From Paraeggerthella hongkongensis (GTDB taxonomy: Bacteria > Actinomycetota > Coriobacteriia > Coriobacteriales > Eggerthellaceae), in contig NZ_PPTQ01000008.1 in NCBI RefSeq assembly GCF_003340345.1, positions 82,445-146,444 of the forward strand: 64,000 bases of DNA. The letters run 5' to 3'. Under the pieces are notes generated by a model. It ran no database searches. It saw only the letters and a program-made list of their open reading frames with translations, and had not been told where the DNA came from. The first letter of the stretch is position 1. Each line of letters starts with the position of its first letter. Of the stretch, positions 1 to 8,627 are shown one piece after another. The translations under genes and the position numbers were made by a program.

Positions 1-78
1 CGCCTGCAAAACGCGATCGAGAACCGCGCGCAACTCGGTGCGGTGGACGCCCTCGTCATCGCAAATCGCTATCCTCAA
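1..78 (-). CDS. LytTR-type response regulator, N-terminus only (partial)
   Basis: Only the first 26 codons lie in the window; the gene continues beyond position 1. From a TTG at 78 the frame reads MRIAICDDEGVHRTEL, the typical first beta-strand and acidic pocket (IAICDDE) of a CheY-like receiver domain as found in AgrA/LytTR regulators. A purine-rich AGGAAGG lies just upstream of the TTG. It follows the GHKL histidine kinase on the same strand after about 160 bases, so the pair should form a two-component system. The output domain is not visible; LytTR is inferred from the usual GHKL-kinase partner. Confidence 0.7.
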   Translation of the reverse strand, partial: MRIAICDDEGVHRTELRAVLDRVLQA

Positions 79-240
79 CTCGCCTTCCTGCCTTCCTCGC
101 AAAGACGTGACCTTCTGGTTCTTACTCTGAACAGTTTACTCGCAATTTAACGGCACACCACTATTGACATGCGGCTATCGGCGACGAATCCGCCGCGATA
201 GAACACTCGGGAGGCAGCGGCGCGAAGCTGAAGCGCCTCG

Positions 241-2094
241 TCAACTCCGCGCCGCCGCCCCGTTCCCAAGCTTCAGCACGAGGCGCACGACGATTGCGTC
301 CTCGCCCGAATCGATCACCAGCGCGCCGTCGTGCGCCTCGACGATCTGGCGCATGGCGGGCAGGCCCCACCCGTGATCGCCCCCGTCGGACTTGCTCGTA
401 GCATCGAACGATGCATCGGCGGGCATGACGTTCTCGCACCGTGCAACCAGCCGGTCGCCTTCGACGCGCATCGCGAAGTCCACGTACGGACGCCGATGCC
501 CCGCAAGGCGCGCACGATCGCACGCCTCCGACGCGTTCGACAGCATGTTGGACAGCAGCACCGCAAGCTCGGTGTCGCGCAACGGCAGCTCCTCGGGAAC
601 GCGCACGTCGCACCGCACTTCAACGCCCCGCTCCTGAGCAGGCGCCAAATACCCCGTCAGAGCCGCGTTCACCACCAGGTTGCCCGAATAGCGAACCGGA
701 GCCGTGGCATCATGGCCGCAAGCAAGCTCGTCCAGATAGGATCGACATCGATCGAAAGCGCCCTCTTCAAGCAGGCCCCGCAACGTTTCCACGTGATGGC
801 GCAGATCGTGGCGCGCCATCCGGATGGCTTCTTCGGCACGGCGCATGTGCAGCAAACTGCCCTTCGCGGCACGAACCTGCACGGACAGCTCCCGCACCTG
901 CTCCTGCGCGGCGCTCATCCTCCTTACGCGAACGACCAGCATGCAGGCGAACACGGCGACCATAGCCAAGGCCGCGTACTCCTGCTGCCAAAGGCCGTAC
1001 AGCGGCTCGTACGCGTTGTCGTCTAGCAGGTTCGCGCCCAAAGAGGCTCCCAAAGCCGCGCACGCGCACAAGATGTAGCGCGCCTCGGGGCTGCGCGACC
1101 CCAAGCCGATCGCCGCGCAGGCCGTCAGCATGACCCAGCATCCCAGCCTGAGCAAGGTTTGGTACACGCCGTACGCTTCGATGGTAGCCGGCCAAAGCGG
1201 AATGACCGCGGCCACCCATACGAGCGTGACCAGCGGAAAAACGAGCATAATCCACCGGGCAGCGCGTGCCCGCGACCGATCGAGCACGCCGGTCGAGCGC
1301 ATCGCCACCGACGCCGCGCACACGAACACCGCCGTCCATGCCGTATCTTCCAGAGCGTAGACCCACGGGTCCCCCAAGCCCAGGCGCCACGCGATCCCCC
1401 GCCAACCCGCAACGGACAAAGCCAAGCACAGCAGGCCGAAATCCCGTACGACCGGGTCTTCCCCGCGGCGCCCGTACACGGCGAACGCGAACAGCGCCGA
1501 AACGAGCGGAAACAGCACGAGTACGCCCGATAGCAGGGAGTTCGCCAGCTCAACCTGTGCGATAGCCTGCGCCGAACCGATAAGGGGCGGGTACACAAGG
1601 CCGCTGTAGTAATGGGATTGGTTGCGAACCTCCAGCACAAGCTCGGTATGCTCGCCCACGATCAAAGCCGTTTCCGGGCCCGTCTTGTCCGACGCCACCG
1701 AAATCCCGTTCGCGTACAGCGTGTAGTCGGTGAACACTTCGGGCAGCAGGATGACGAGCGCGCGCTCGGCGCGCGATCCTTCGTAGCGCACGTCCAAACG
1801 GTACGTCGCGCTGCCGAACGCTGACGTGCCGTTCGGCAGGTACGAGAAGTTCGAGTACTGCCCGATGAACGTCTCGATCGGGGCGGACCCGTCCACGGAA
1901 ACAAGCCAGCCGTCCACGAGCGGGACGGGCCGGGCCACGTCGTCGTCGGAAAGCGCGATCGAACCGTCGTCCCCGTACGGCGGAGGCGCAGCGTATTTGT
2001 TATCATGGAAGTACGTGAACGAAAGCAGGCAGCCGACCGCAAGAAACACGACCGCGGCAGGGACGAGCGCACGGGCGATAGCGCGAACCGACAT
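241..2094 (-). CDS. GHKL-domain sensor histidine kinase
   Basis: Predicted membrane sensor kinase of 617 residues. The ATG at 2094 is chosen because GGAGGGG precedes it and a transmembrane segment follows at once (about residues 5-25); the frame is open further upstream but that part lies over the divergent gene. A roughly 170-residue extracytoplasmic domain with a beta-rich look is followed by about seven hydrophobic segments, like the 7TMR-DISM layout. The cytoplasmic part has an H-box with RHDLRHH (about residue 429), an N-box with NMLSNASEA (about 520) and a G-box GWGLPAMRQIV (about 575), typical of AgrC/GHKL kinases. The response-regulator gene follows downstream. The ligand is unknown. 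Confidence 0.85.
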   Translation of the reverse strand: MSVRAIARALVPAAVVFLAVGCLLSFTYFHDNKYAAPPPYGDDGSIALSDDDVARPVPLVDGWLVSVDGSAPIETFIGQYSNFSYLPNGTSAFGSATYRLDVRYEGSRAERALVILLPEVFTDYTLYANGISVASDKTGPETALIVGEHTELVLEVRNQSHYYSGLVYPPLIGSAQAIAQVELANSLLSGVLVLFPLVSALFAFAVYGRRGEDPVVRDFGLLCLALSVAGWRGIAWRLGLGDPWVYALEDTAWTAVFVCAASVAMRSTGVLDRSRARAARWIMLVFPLVTLVWVAAVIPLWPATIEAYGVYQTLLRLGCWVMLTACAAIGLGSRSPEARYILCACAALGASLGANLLDDNAYEPLYGLWQQEYAALAMVAVFACMLVVRVRRMSAAQEQVRELSVQVRAAKGSLLHMRRAEEAIRMARHDLRHHVETLRGLLEEGAFDRCRSYLDELACGHDATAPVRYSGNLVVNAALTGYLAPAQERGVEVRCDVRVPEELPLRDTELAVLLSNMLSNASEACDRARLAGHRRPYVDFAMRVEGDRLVARCENVMPADASFDATSKSDGGDHGWGLPAMRQIVEAHDGALVIDSGEDAIVVRLVLKLGNGAAARS

Positions 2095-2124
2095 AGTGCC
2101 CCTCCCCGAAACGATAGGATCCTC

Positions 2125-3237
2125 GTGTCGCATCATACCAGAAACGAATCGAAGACAAGGACGCTCAGCCGTTGCGCCCTTGCCGCATGCGCGGCGCTTG
2201 CCATAGGATGCGCCTGCCCGAGCGCGAATCAAGCCTGGGCGCACGAGGGCGTCGCGCTCTCGGATCGCTCGCTGGGAGGAGGCGGCGGGATTCTCGGCGG
2301 CGGGAGCTTGGGAAACGGCAGCGCATCCCCGACCGTCGAGCAGCCGTACGGCCAGATCGTCAGGATCATACCGGGAAGGGGCATGACGACCATCTTGTTT
2401 CTGCCGGCGCTCCCCATCGATCCCGGATGGGGGCAGGTGCAGCACCCCGACCTGCAGGTTCTGTACTTGGACCGCCGCTATGCCGACGACCCTGCGGACT
2501 CCTGGGAGCGCTGGGCCGCCTACACGTGGAACGAAGACCACCTGATGTACGAAACGCCTGAAGGGGATGGCATCAGGGCCGTGTACGACGACGACTTCGC
2601 CAATCCGTCCATTCGGCATTGCGCAGTCTTCCGCCGCTCCGAAACCGTCGACTACCGCGACTTCTACCTTCGCGCCACGGCCGTCGTGCTCCAGGACGGC
2701 GAAACCGTGGAGACGGCCTTCGAGCCCGCGCTCATCACCTATCCCGAAGGCTCGCGTCCCTCCGACGACGAGAACGACCTCACGCCGCCGCCTTCAGTGG
2801 TCAATCCTCCCGAAACCGATTCGGGAGGCACGGGCGGAAACATTGGAGGCGTAGGACAGGGCGAAAGCGAGCGCGTCCATCCCGAAGGCGGGCCCGAAGC
2901 GCCGGAGAGCAACGGGCCTGCCGCGCAGGAGGCATCTGAGCCGACGGGCGCAGGCGGCGTTCGCGCGAGCGACGCGCCCCAGGAGCGCACCGCGTCCGAG
3001 CCTGCGCAACCGTCGGTCGCCCCGGCACCCGAAAAAGCCTACGCCGCACAGGAACCAACCGTCGAGCCTGGCGCCGCCGCAACCCAAAAGCCAACCGTCG
3101 AGTCCGACGCCGCCGCAAGCGAGGTCGCGGACGAGCCCGCCGGCCTGCCCGGATTCGCCTGGGCCTTGGGCCTGACGGCCGGGGTCGTGGGCATAGCCGG
3201 AGGGGCGATCGCCGTCATGCGCGCCAAGCGCCGCTAA
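2125..3237 (+). CDS. secreted/cell-surface protein with Ala/Pro/Glu-rich stalk and C-terminal membrane anchor
   Basis: Protein of 370 residues from a GTG at 2125 (AGGAT just upstream); the frame is open further 5' but would run into the divergent kinase. An N-terminal signal peptide (LSRCALAACAALAIGCAC, ending near AWA) leads to a Gly-rich stretch, then a compact domain of about 160 residues with aromatic and acidic residues that I do not recognise. A long Ala/Pro/Glu/Thr-rich stalk carries two imperfect repeats around KPTVESDAAA and EPTVEPGAAA. A C-terminal transmembrane helix ends in AKRR. No LPXTG motif is visible. Its start codon lies 30 bases from that of the histidine kinase, so the two may be co-controlled. 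Function unknown. Confidence 0.75.
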   Translation: MSHHTRNESKTRTLSRCALAACAALAIGCACPSANQAWAHEGVALSDRSLGGGGGILGGGSLGNGSASPTVEQPYGQIVRIIPGRGMTTILFLPALPIDPGWGQVQHPDLQVLYLDRRYADDPADSWERWAAYTWNEDHLMYETPEGDGIRAVYDDDFANPSIRHCAVFRRSETVDYRDFYLRATAVVLQDGETVETAFEPALITYPEGSRPSDDENDLTPPPSVVNPPETDSGGTGGNIGGVGQGESERVHPEGGPEAPESNGPAAQEASEPTGAGGVRASDAPQERTASEPAQPSVAPAPEKAYAAQEPTVEPGAAATQKPTVESDAAASEVADEPAGLPGFAWALGLTAGVVGIAGGAIAVMRAKRR

Positions 3238-3935
3238 ACGCCGACGCCCTCCGCGAACGCGCAGCACGCGCCCTCGGCAACCTCCACGATACCAAGGTAG
3301 TAGCCTTCGGGGGCGGCGCTTTCCACCGCCTCGCGCAGCGCCGTCGCCCAAGAAGCCGGGTGCTCGCTTGCGAAACGCGCCAAACGGCGCCCGTCGCCCG
3401 CGGGGCGCTGGCCCGTCGCCATCTCCCTGCAAGCCGCAGCCAAGTAGAGCAACTCCAGGCCAAGGTGGTCGGGGTACTGGTTGCTCGGCCCGCGCACGGC
3501 AAGGCCCGCGTCGCGCAGCAAAGCGCGCATCTCGAAGGCCGCATCGCCGAAGCCCGCCTCCCCCACGCGCCCGGGCACGGCGTACATGGTTTCCCAAGGC
3601 GGCGCCGCAGGCTTGGGCGGGCCGATGAACAACCGCGCGTACTCCACGTCCACGCGCTCGACGGCGGCATCGCGGCACGAGGAAGCGCCGCGCGCATAGC
3701 GCTTCAGCCGATCGACCCCCAAAGCAGCCCGATCATGACAGCGAAAAGCGCTGCCCAGCTGCTGGGAAAACGCATCCCAGAACGATTCGTGCAGTCCGAT
3801 CGACGTTTCGGTGGTCATGGGCCGCAGCAAGCTGTTGCCAAGAAACGCGAACGTTTCCGCCCGGCTACGCCATACGTCCCGCCAGGTCGAGGTTGCCGCA
3901 AGCACCGACGCCGGCCACTCGGCGCATTCCATCAT
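3234..3935 (-). CDS. TorD/DmsD-family molybdoenzyme maturation chaperone
   Basis: Cytoplasmic chaperone of 233 residues expected to hold the apo-catalytic subunit and its twin-arginine signal until the molybdenum cofactor is inserted. The all-helical composition, the motif EYARLFIGPP and the following PPWETMY are characteristic of the TorD/NarJ superfamily. GGAGGAG precedes the first ATG at 3935; a second ATG follows directly. It is the last gene of the operon, two bases after the membrane-anchor gene, and its stop overlaps the stop of the convergent surface-protein gene by four bases. Confidence 0.85.
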   Translation of the reverse strand: MMECAEWPASVLAATSTWRDVWRSRAETFAFLGNSLLRPMTTETSIGLHESFWDAFSQQLGSAFRCHDRAALGVDRLKRYARGASSCRDAAVERVDVEYARLFIGPPKPAAPPWETMYAVPGRVGEAGFGDAAFEMRALLRDAGLAVRGPSNQYPDHLGLELLYLAAACREMATGQRPAGDGRRLARFASEHPASWATALREAVESAAPEGYYLGIVEVAEGACCAFAEGVGV

Positions 3936-3937
3936 AG

Positions 3938-5164
3938 CTACTCCTCCGCTCCTAAACTACGCTCCCAAGCCTTGTCGTCGGCCTCGGCGGGAGCGGGGTC
4001 GTAGCGCAAGAGCACTTTCGCCAGCAGCAAAAACGCCATGACGCCCACGGCCACCATGCCCACGACGATCAGGATCTCGGGCAGCGTAGGAGCGTACGAG
4101 CTGGTCACTGCCCAACCGTCCATGCCGTACAGACCCCTTGACGAGCTGGACCCGCTCACCAGGCCCGGAGCGCCCGACACGTTCGGGAATATGAAGCTGG
4201 TGAACAAAAGCCAGATGCGCTTGCAAAACACGCCGACCACAACGCCTGTCGCCGCCAACGCGACCAAACCGGGGCGTCGGCGATTGCGCGCGAACACGAG
4301 GATGCAGAACGGAACGACCACGCCCACGATAACCTCGATCCAGAAGAAGGGAGCGGTTGCGCCCCACACCATCTGGCCGAACACCTCCATGCCGTGCTCG
4401 GTGCCGGGATAGGCCATGGTCAGCACCTCGCATCCCACCATATAGCCGTCCACCGCGATGCACACGGCAAGAAGGCCCGCCAGGTTCGCGATAAGCTTGC
4501 GCGACGTGGCGAACACGCGCTGCCGGTTCATCCACAGAAGCGACAGCAGCAAAAGCGCCAAGCCCGAATCCATGGCTGACGCCACGAACAGCGGGGCCAT
4601 GATGGTGGAGTACCAGCCTTCGCGCGCAATCTGCAATCCGAAGATCCACGCCGTCACCGAGTGCACCAGGATAGCCACCGGCAGGGCGAAGCGCGATACG
4701 ATGGCCACCTTGTCCTTCGCACCGGGCTTGCGCGACGTCATGAAGTACAGGTAGACCAGGTTGATGACCAGATACGTGCTGATCACGCATATATCCCATA
4801 GAAGCGGCGAAACGAAGTTGGGCGTTACCAGCAAGTTGAGCAGGCGCACGATGCCGCCCAGGTCGATCAAAACGAACGAGCCCGCGATGCAGATGCACAC
4901 GAGCGATACCAAGATGGCGGGAAGGGCCACCTTCTTGTACTCCGCCACGTGGAAGATCGACGCCGACGAAGCCACGATAAGGCCGCCCGCGGACAGCCCC
5001 ACGAAAAACATGAAGCAGGCGATGTACAGGCCCCATGACGTGCCGTTCGACATGCCCGTGACGCCCAACCCGCCGACGAACTGGTACGCATACGCGCCCA
5101 CGCCGACGGCCGCAAGGGCGGCCAACACGGCGAAGGCGATTTTATAGGTTCTTGTTAACTGCAT
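3938..5164 (-). CDS. NrfD/PsrC-like polytopic membrane anchor of molybdoenzyme
   Basis: Membrane protein of 408 residues with about ten hydrophobic segments, longer than E. coli DmsC. Features of the NrfD/PsrC family are the early SWGLYIACFMFFVGLSAGG segment and the later WGATAPFFWIEVIVGV. It should exchange electrons between the menaquinone pool and the ferredoxin subunit encoded upstream. It sits between the ferredoxin and chaperone genes, in the order catalytic, FeS, anchor, chaperone. Subunit role is clear from family and context; the direction of electron flow depends on the unknown substrate. Confidence 0.88.
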   Translation of the reverse strand: MQLTRTYKIAFAVLAALAAVGVGAYAYQFVGGLGVTGMSNGTSWGLYIACFMFFVGLSAGGLIVASSASIFHVAEYKKVALPAILVSLVCICIAGSFVLIDLGGIVRLLNLLVTPNFVSPLLWDICVISTYLVINLVYLYFMTSRKPGAKDKVAIVSRFALPVAILVHSVTAWIFGLQIAREGWYSTIMAPLFVASAMDSGLALLLLSLLWMNRQRVFATSRKLIANLAGLLAVCIAVDGYMVGCEVLTMAYPGTEHGMEVFGQMVWGATAPFFWIEVIVGVVVPFCILVFARNRRRPGLVALAATGVVVGVFCKRIWLLFTSFIFPNVSGAPGLVSGSSSSRGLYGMDGWAVTSSYAPTLPEILIVVGMVAVGVMAFLLLAKVLLRYDPAPAEADDKAWERSLGAEE

Positions 5165-5251
5165 GTAGGTTTCTCCTTAACGCACGGATCTGCGCAGCCG
5201 CTCGGGCGGCGCGACGCCGCAACGTCGCGCCGCCCGGCCAAGCGATGCGAT

Positions 5252-5872
5252 CTAAAGTCCGATATAGAAAAGCTGCGGGCGCGTGCCCTTTTCTTCGAGC
5301 AGATGATGGGCTTCGGGCGAACACGCCAACTTCGAGATGTCGCTGTCGGGATCGTCAAGGTCGCCGAACGTGCGGGCGCGCGCCGGGCACACGCGCACGC
5401 ACATGGGAATGTCCCCGTCGTCGGTGCGCTCCTTGCACAGCGTGCATTTTTCCATCACGCCCTTGGCGCGTACGGGAACCCGCGCGTCGCCGTAGTTGAA
5501 GGCAGGCTCGCGCACCGGCTCGTCCCAGTTGAACACGCGAGCGTTGAACGGGCAGGCCGCCATGCACATGCGGCAGCCGATGCACTTGTCGTAATCGATT
5601 TCCACGCGCCCCGAAGCATCCTTGTAGGTTGCGCCCGTGGGGCACACCTTCTGGCAGGCGGCGTTCTCGCAATGCTGGCACTGCACGGGCAGGTAGACGC
5701 GCGTCAAGTTGGGATACTGCCCCAACGCGCCGTCGATGACGTCGCAGTCCTTGGTCAGGATGCGGTTCCACAGCATTCCCATAGGCACGTTGTTCTGCAT
5801 CTTGCAAGCGTTCGCGCAGGTATGGCAGCCTACGCAACGGTTCAGGTTGATGGCGATAGCCAGTTTCGTCAT
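5252..5872 (-). CDS. four-cluster 4Fe-4S ferredoxin subunit (DmsB/NrfC-like)
   Basis: Electron-transfer subunit of 206 residues. Four cysteine groups are visible: CVGCHTCANAC at residues 13-23, CQHCENAACQKVCP, CIGCRMCMAACP and CTLC followed by CVRVCP, which is the four-cubane arrangement of DmsB/PhsB/NrfC proteins. There is no signal peptide, so it would be carried across the membrane with the Tat-exported catalytic subunit. It starts eight bases after the catalytic gene and is followed by the NrfD anchor. Confidence 0.92.
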   Translation of the reverse strand: MTKLAIAINLNRCVGCHTCANACKMQNNVPMGMLWNRILTKDCDVIDGALGQYPNLTRVYLPVQCQHCENAACQKVCPTGATYKDASGRVEIDYDKCIGCRMCMAACPFNARVFNWDEPVREPAFNYGDARVPVRAKGVMEKCTLCKERTDDGDIPMCVRVCPARARTFGDLDDPDSDISKLACSPEAHHLLEEKGTRPQLFYIGL

Positions 5873-5880
5873 GATTGCCC

Positions 5881-8295
5881 CTACGCCTTTCTAATCTCGA
5901 CGAGCGTGTCGGAGAACGGGATAACCGGGCCGCACAGCAGCTCGTCGCCGCGCTCCACCGTGGCGTCGTTGGTGACGGACTGCATGTTGCCGCGCGCCAG
6001 GTAATCGGCCGTAGCGCCTTCTACCAGGCGAATCGACCCCGGGCGAATGGAGGGATTGGCGTGAACGCGCACCTCGAAGCTGCCGCGGTCGTTGAACACC
6101 TCCACCGTGTCCCCCGTAGCCAAGCCGCGCGCGGAAAGATCGGCGGGGTTCGCGTCCAACGTGGGCTCGAAGTACTGCTGGATCCACTTCGCATCGTTGA
6201 ACTGGTTGTGAATGTGAAAGCGCGTGCGGACGTTGGCCAGCTGCAACGGGAACTCGCTGCGCAAAGGGTTCTGCGCGTTCGCCTCGAGCGTCGGCTCCCA
6301 TTGGGGAAGCTCCTGCCCGAAAGGCACGAGGTTCTGATAATACAGATCCAACCTTCCCGAAACCGTATCGAACGCGAAGTCGGCGTACTCCTGACGCGGC
6401 TTCTCGATGCCGAGCAGGGGCCACGTGCCGTGATGCTCGTTGATCTGATCGATGGTAAGGGAAGCGATCTGCGGGTCTTCGGCTCCTGAAAGAATCGCCG
6501 ACGCCAGTTCGGTCGAGTCTTTCGGCAGCGCGTCCTCGCAGCCGAGCCGCTTCGCGAACTCCTTTTGGATCCAGAAATCGGTGCGCGCCTCAAAGAGCGG
6601 GTCGATCACCTTGTTCTGCAGCACGATCTGGTTGTACCCCACTTTCACGGCGCCCACTTCGGCATCAAGCTCGAAGCGCGTCGTAGCGGGCAGCACGTAG
6701 TCGGCCCATTTGGCGCCTTCGGTGAAGTACGGATCGATGGACACGATCAAATCGAGCGTACGCACCCAGTCCTCGGTTTTGGACATATTGGCGAAATGCT
6801 GGGCAACAAGGTCGCCGCAGCAGATGTAAGCCTTCACGCTGTTGGGCTTCGTGCGCATGTCGTAAGCCGCCATCTCGTCCTCGGAGGGAACCAGAGTGTC
6901 CGGCAGCTCCCACGACCCCAGCGTTGTGGAATGGCCGTTCCAGCATCCGCCTACGAACACGCCGACGTTCGCGCCGGGCTTGCAGATGTTCCCGGTCACG
7001 CCAGCTAGCACTGCTGCGGCATGGCCTGCGATATCGGCGTTGCCCATCTTGTCGTTGCCGCCCCATCCCAGCGCAAGCGACGACGGTCCTTTGGCGTACG
7101 CGCGCGCAAGCGACTCGATCTTTGCGGCGGGAATGCCCGTGATGCCCTCGGCCCATGCCGCCGTGAACTCCTTTTGGCCTTCGACCAGCGCATCGTACGC
7201 TGTTCGAGCGCGCACTCCGTCAACGACGACTTCGCCGGACAGAGCCGCCGAAACGCCCGGCTGATTGTAGGGAACGGGCTGGCCCGTAGCCGAATCGATA
7301 ACGAAGAACGGGTTCTCAGCGCCCGTCTGGGGCTTTTCAGCCTGCGGATCTTCCGCATGCTGGCGCACAAGCCGTCCCGTCGAAGCATCGATCAGGAAGG
7401 GCAGCGACGTATGGGCTGCCATGAACGCTCGATCCGCCAGCCCTTCGTCGAGAATCACCGACGTCATGGCAAGGAACAGGGCCGCGTCGGTGCCCGGCTC
7501 GATGGGAACCCATTCGTCGGCCTTGCCGGCCGTGGTCGAGAAATGAGGGTCTACCGACACGATGCGCGCGCCGGCTTCCTTCGCCTCGAAGAACAGGCGA
7601 ACCTGGGGCAGGCTGGACTCGCAGAAGTTGCATCCCACCATAAGCACCATGCGGGAGTTCACCCAATCGCGCGCCTCGCCCGTAGCCATGGCGAAACCGC
7701 CTCCATAGCCGATAGCGGGATCCAGACCGTTGCCCATTCCCACGTCGATACCGGCATTGCCGCCGGTCTGCGCGCCCAGCAGCGACGCCAGAAACGGCAT
7801 GTTCGCTTCGCTCGACGAGGTGACCATAACCGCCTGCTTGCCGTGATCGCGCTGGATCTCCTTGATGCGCGAAACGATGCTATCGAGCGCTTCGTCCCAG
7901 CTTACCTGCACGAATTCGTTCGATCCCCGCTCGCCTACTCGCTTGAGAGGCGTCTGCACGCGCCCTGCCCCGTATATGTGCTGCACTTCGGAAATGCCCT
8001 TCAAGCAGATCGTTTCGTAACGATCATCCACGCACGTATTCGGCTCCACCTTCACCAGACGGCCGTCGCGCACCGTGCATTTGAGCGGGCACATGCCGCC
8101 GCAATGCTCCTGATGGTACGTGCAAGCCGTATGCTCTTCGCCCGATGCCGCGCGCTCGGCGCCCGAAGGACCGATGCCCGCGTACGCCACGGCGGGCGAC
8201 AGCCAGCTATCGGGCGTGAACATGCCGGCCCCCGCTGCGGCCAAGCCGCAAGCGGCGAGGGACCCCGCGAGGAAACCGCGCCTCGTCAACTCCAT
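5881..8295 (-). CDS. Tat-exported molybdopterin oxidoreductase, DMSO reductase family (catalytic subunit)
   Basis: Catalytic subunit of 804 residues binding bis-MGD and one 4Fe-4S cluster. The N-terminus MELTRRGFLAGSLAACGLA is a twin-arginine signal (TRRGFL at residues 4-9). The proximal cluster ligands are C65, C69, C73 and C97 (CGGMCPLKC then ICLKG). The C-terminal third has the molydopterin-dinucleotide-binding look (ADLSARGLATGDTVEVFNDRGSF). AGGAGAAG precedes the ATG. It heads an operon with ferredoxin, NrfD and TorD genes and lies opposite a PucR-type regulator. I could not assign the molybdenum ligand with confidence. The substrate is unknown; Eggerthellaceae carry many paralogues, including S-/N-oxide reductases and catechol dehydroxylases. 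Confidence 0.92.
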   Translation of the reverse strand: MELTRRGFLAGSLAACGLAAAGAGMFTPDSWLSPAVAYAGIGPSGAERAASGEEHTACTYHQEHCGGMCPLKCTVRDGRLVKVEPNTCVDDRYETICLKGISEVQHIYGAGRVQTPLKRVGERGSNEFVQVSWDEALDSIVSRIKEIQRDHGKQAVMVTSSSEANMPFLASLLGAQTGGNAGIDVGMGNGLDPAIGYGGGFAMATGEARDWVNSRMVLMVGCNFCESSLPQVRLFFEAKEAGARIVSVDPHFSTTAGKADEWVPIEPGTDAALFLAMTSVILDEGLADRAFMAAHTSLPFLIDASTGRLVRQHAEDPQAEKPQTGAENPFFVIDSATGQPVPYNQPGVSAALSGEVVVDGVRARTAYDALVEGQKEFTAAWAEGITGIPAAKIESLARAYAKGPSSLALGWGGNDKMGNADIAGHAAAVLAGVTGNICKPGANVGVFVGGCWNGHSTTLGSWELPDTLVPSEDEMAAYDMRTKPNSVKAYICCGDLVAQHFANMSKTEDWVRTLDLIVSIDPYFTEGAKWADYVLPATTRFELDAEVGAVKVGYNQIVLQNKVIDPLFEARTDFWIQKEFAKRLGCEDALPKDSTELASAILSGAEDPQIASLTIDQINEHHGTWPLLGIEKPRQEYADFAFDTVSGRLDLYYQNLVPFGQELPQWEPTLEANAQNPLRSEFPLQLANVRTRFHIHNQFNDAKWIQQYFEPTLDANPADLSARGLATGDTVEVFNDRGSFEVRVHANPSIRPGSIRLVEGATADYLARGNMQSVTNDATVERGDELLCGPVIPFSDTLVEIRKA

Positions 8296-8459
8296 GTACT
8301 TCTCCTATCGTCTTGCTTGCATTCGGGTCGCGCCAAGCCCTTCGCACGCCGTGCCGTCCCCCTGGCCCTCGTCCGTCGCGCAACCCGCATCAGGCCGCAG
8401 TGTAGGAAACCTGCGAGAACGCGTCTTTATTCCATCCGCCGAAATACGCGGCCCAAGCT

Positions 8460-8489
8460 TTGTGCATATTGAACAAACGGGAGTATCAT
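8460..8489 (+). promoter_or_regulatory. candidate promoter of the PucR-type regulator gene
   Basis: TTGTGC (8460-8465) and TATCAT (8484-8489) are separated by 18 bases and point towards the regulator gene at 8628, giving a leader of about 130 bases. The TATCAT lies inside a small inverted repeat (GGGAGTATCATCCC). Both hexamers are imperfect, so this is a weak call. Apart from this and the palindrome at 8585 I see nothing else in the 332-base divergent region 8296-8627. Confidence 0.3.
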
Positions 8490-8584
8490 CCCAGGTGAAA
8501 AGATGCTGTAGCAAAGAGCGGGCAGCGAATCGCACCGCGTTTCACCGAATAATCCGAAACCTTGCGCCCCGTTCGAGGGACGAG

Positions 8585-8598
8585 GACGACCGGTCGTC
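8585..8598. promoter_or_regulatory. 14-bp perfect palindrome, candidate operator
   Basis: GACGACCGGTCGTC is a perfect palindrome 30 bases before the ATG of the PucR-type regulator, in the intergenic region shared with the molybdoenzyme operon. Position and symmetry suit autoregulation or control of the divergent operon, but no second copy was seen, and GC-rich palindromes can arise by chance. Confidence 0.35.
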
Positions 8599-8627
8599 TG
8601 ACGGCGCTTCGGCGCGAAGGAGGCACT

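Noticed and set aside
2095..2619. N-terminal extension of the histidine kinase frame
   Set aside because: It runs antisense through the surface-protein gene; the ATG at 2094 has a good ribosome-binding site and is followed by the expected transmembrane helix.
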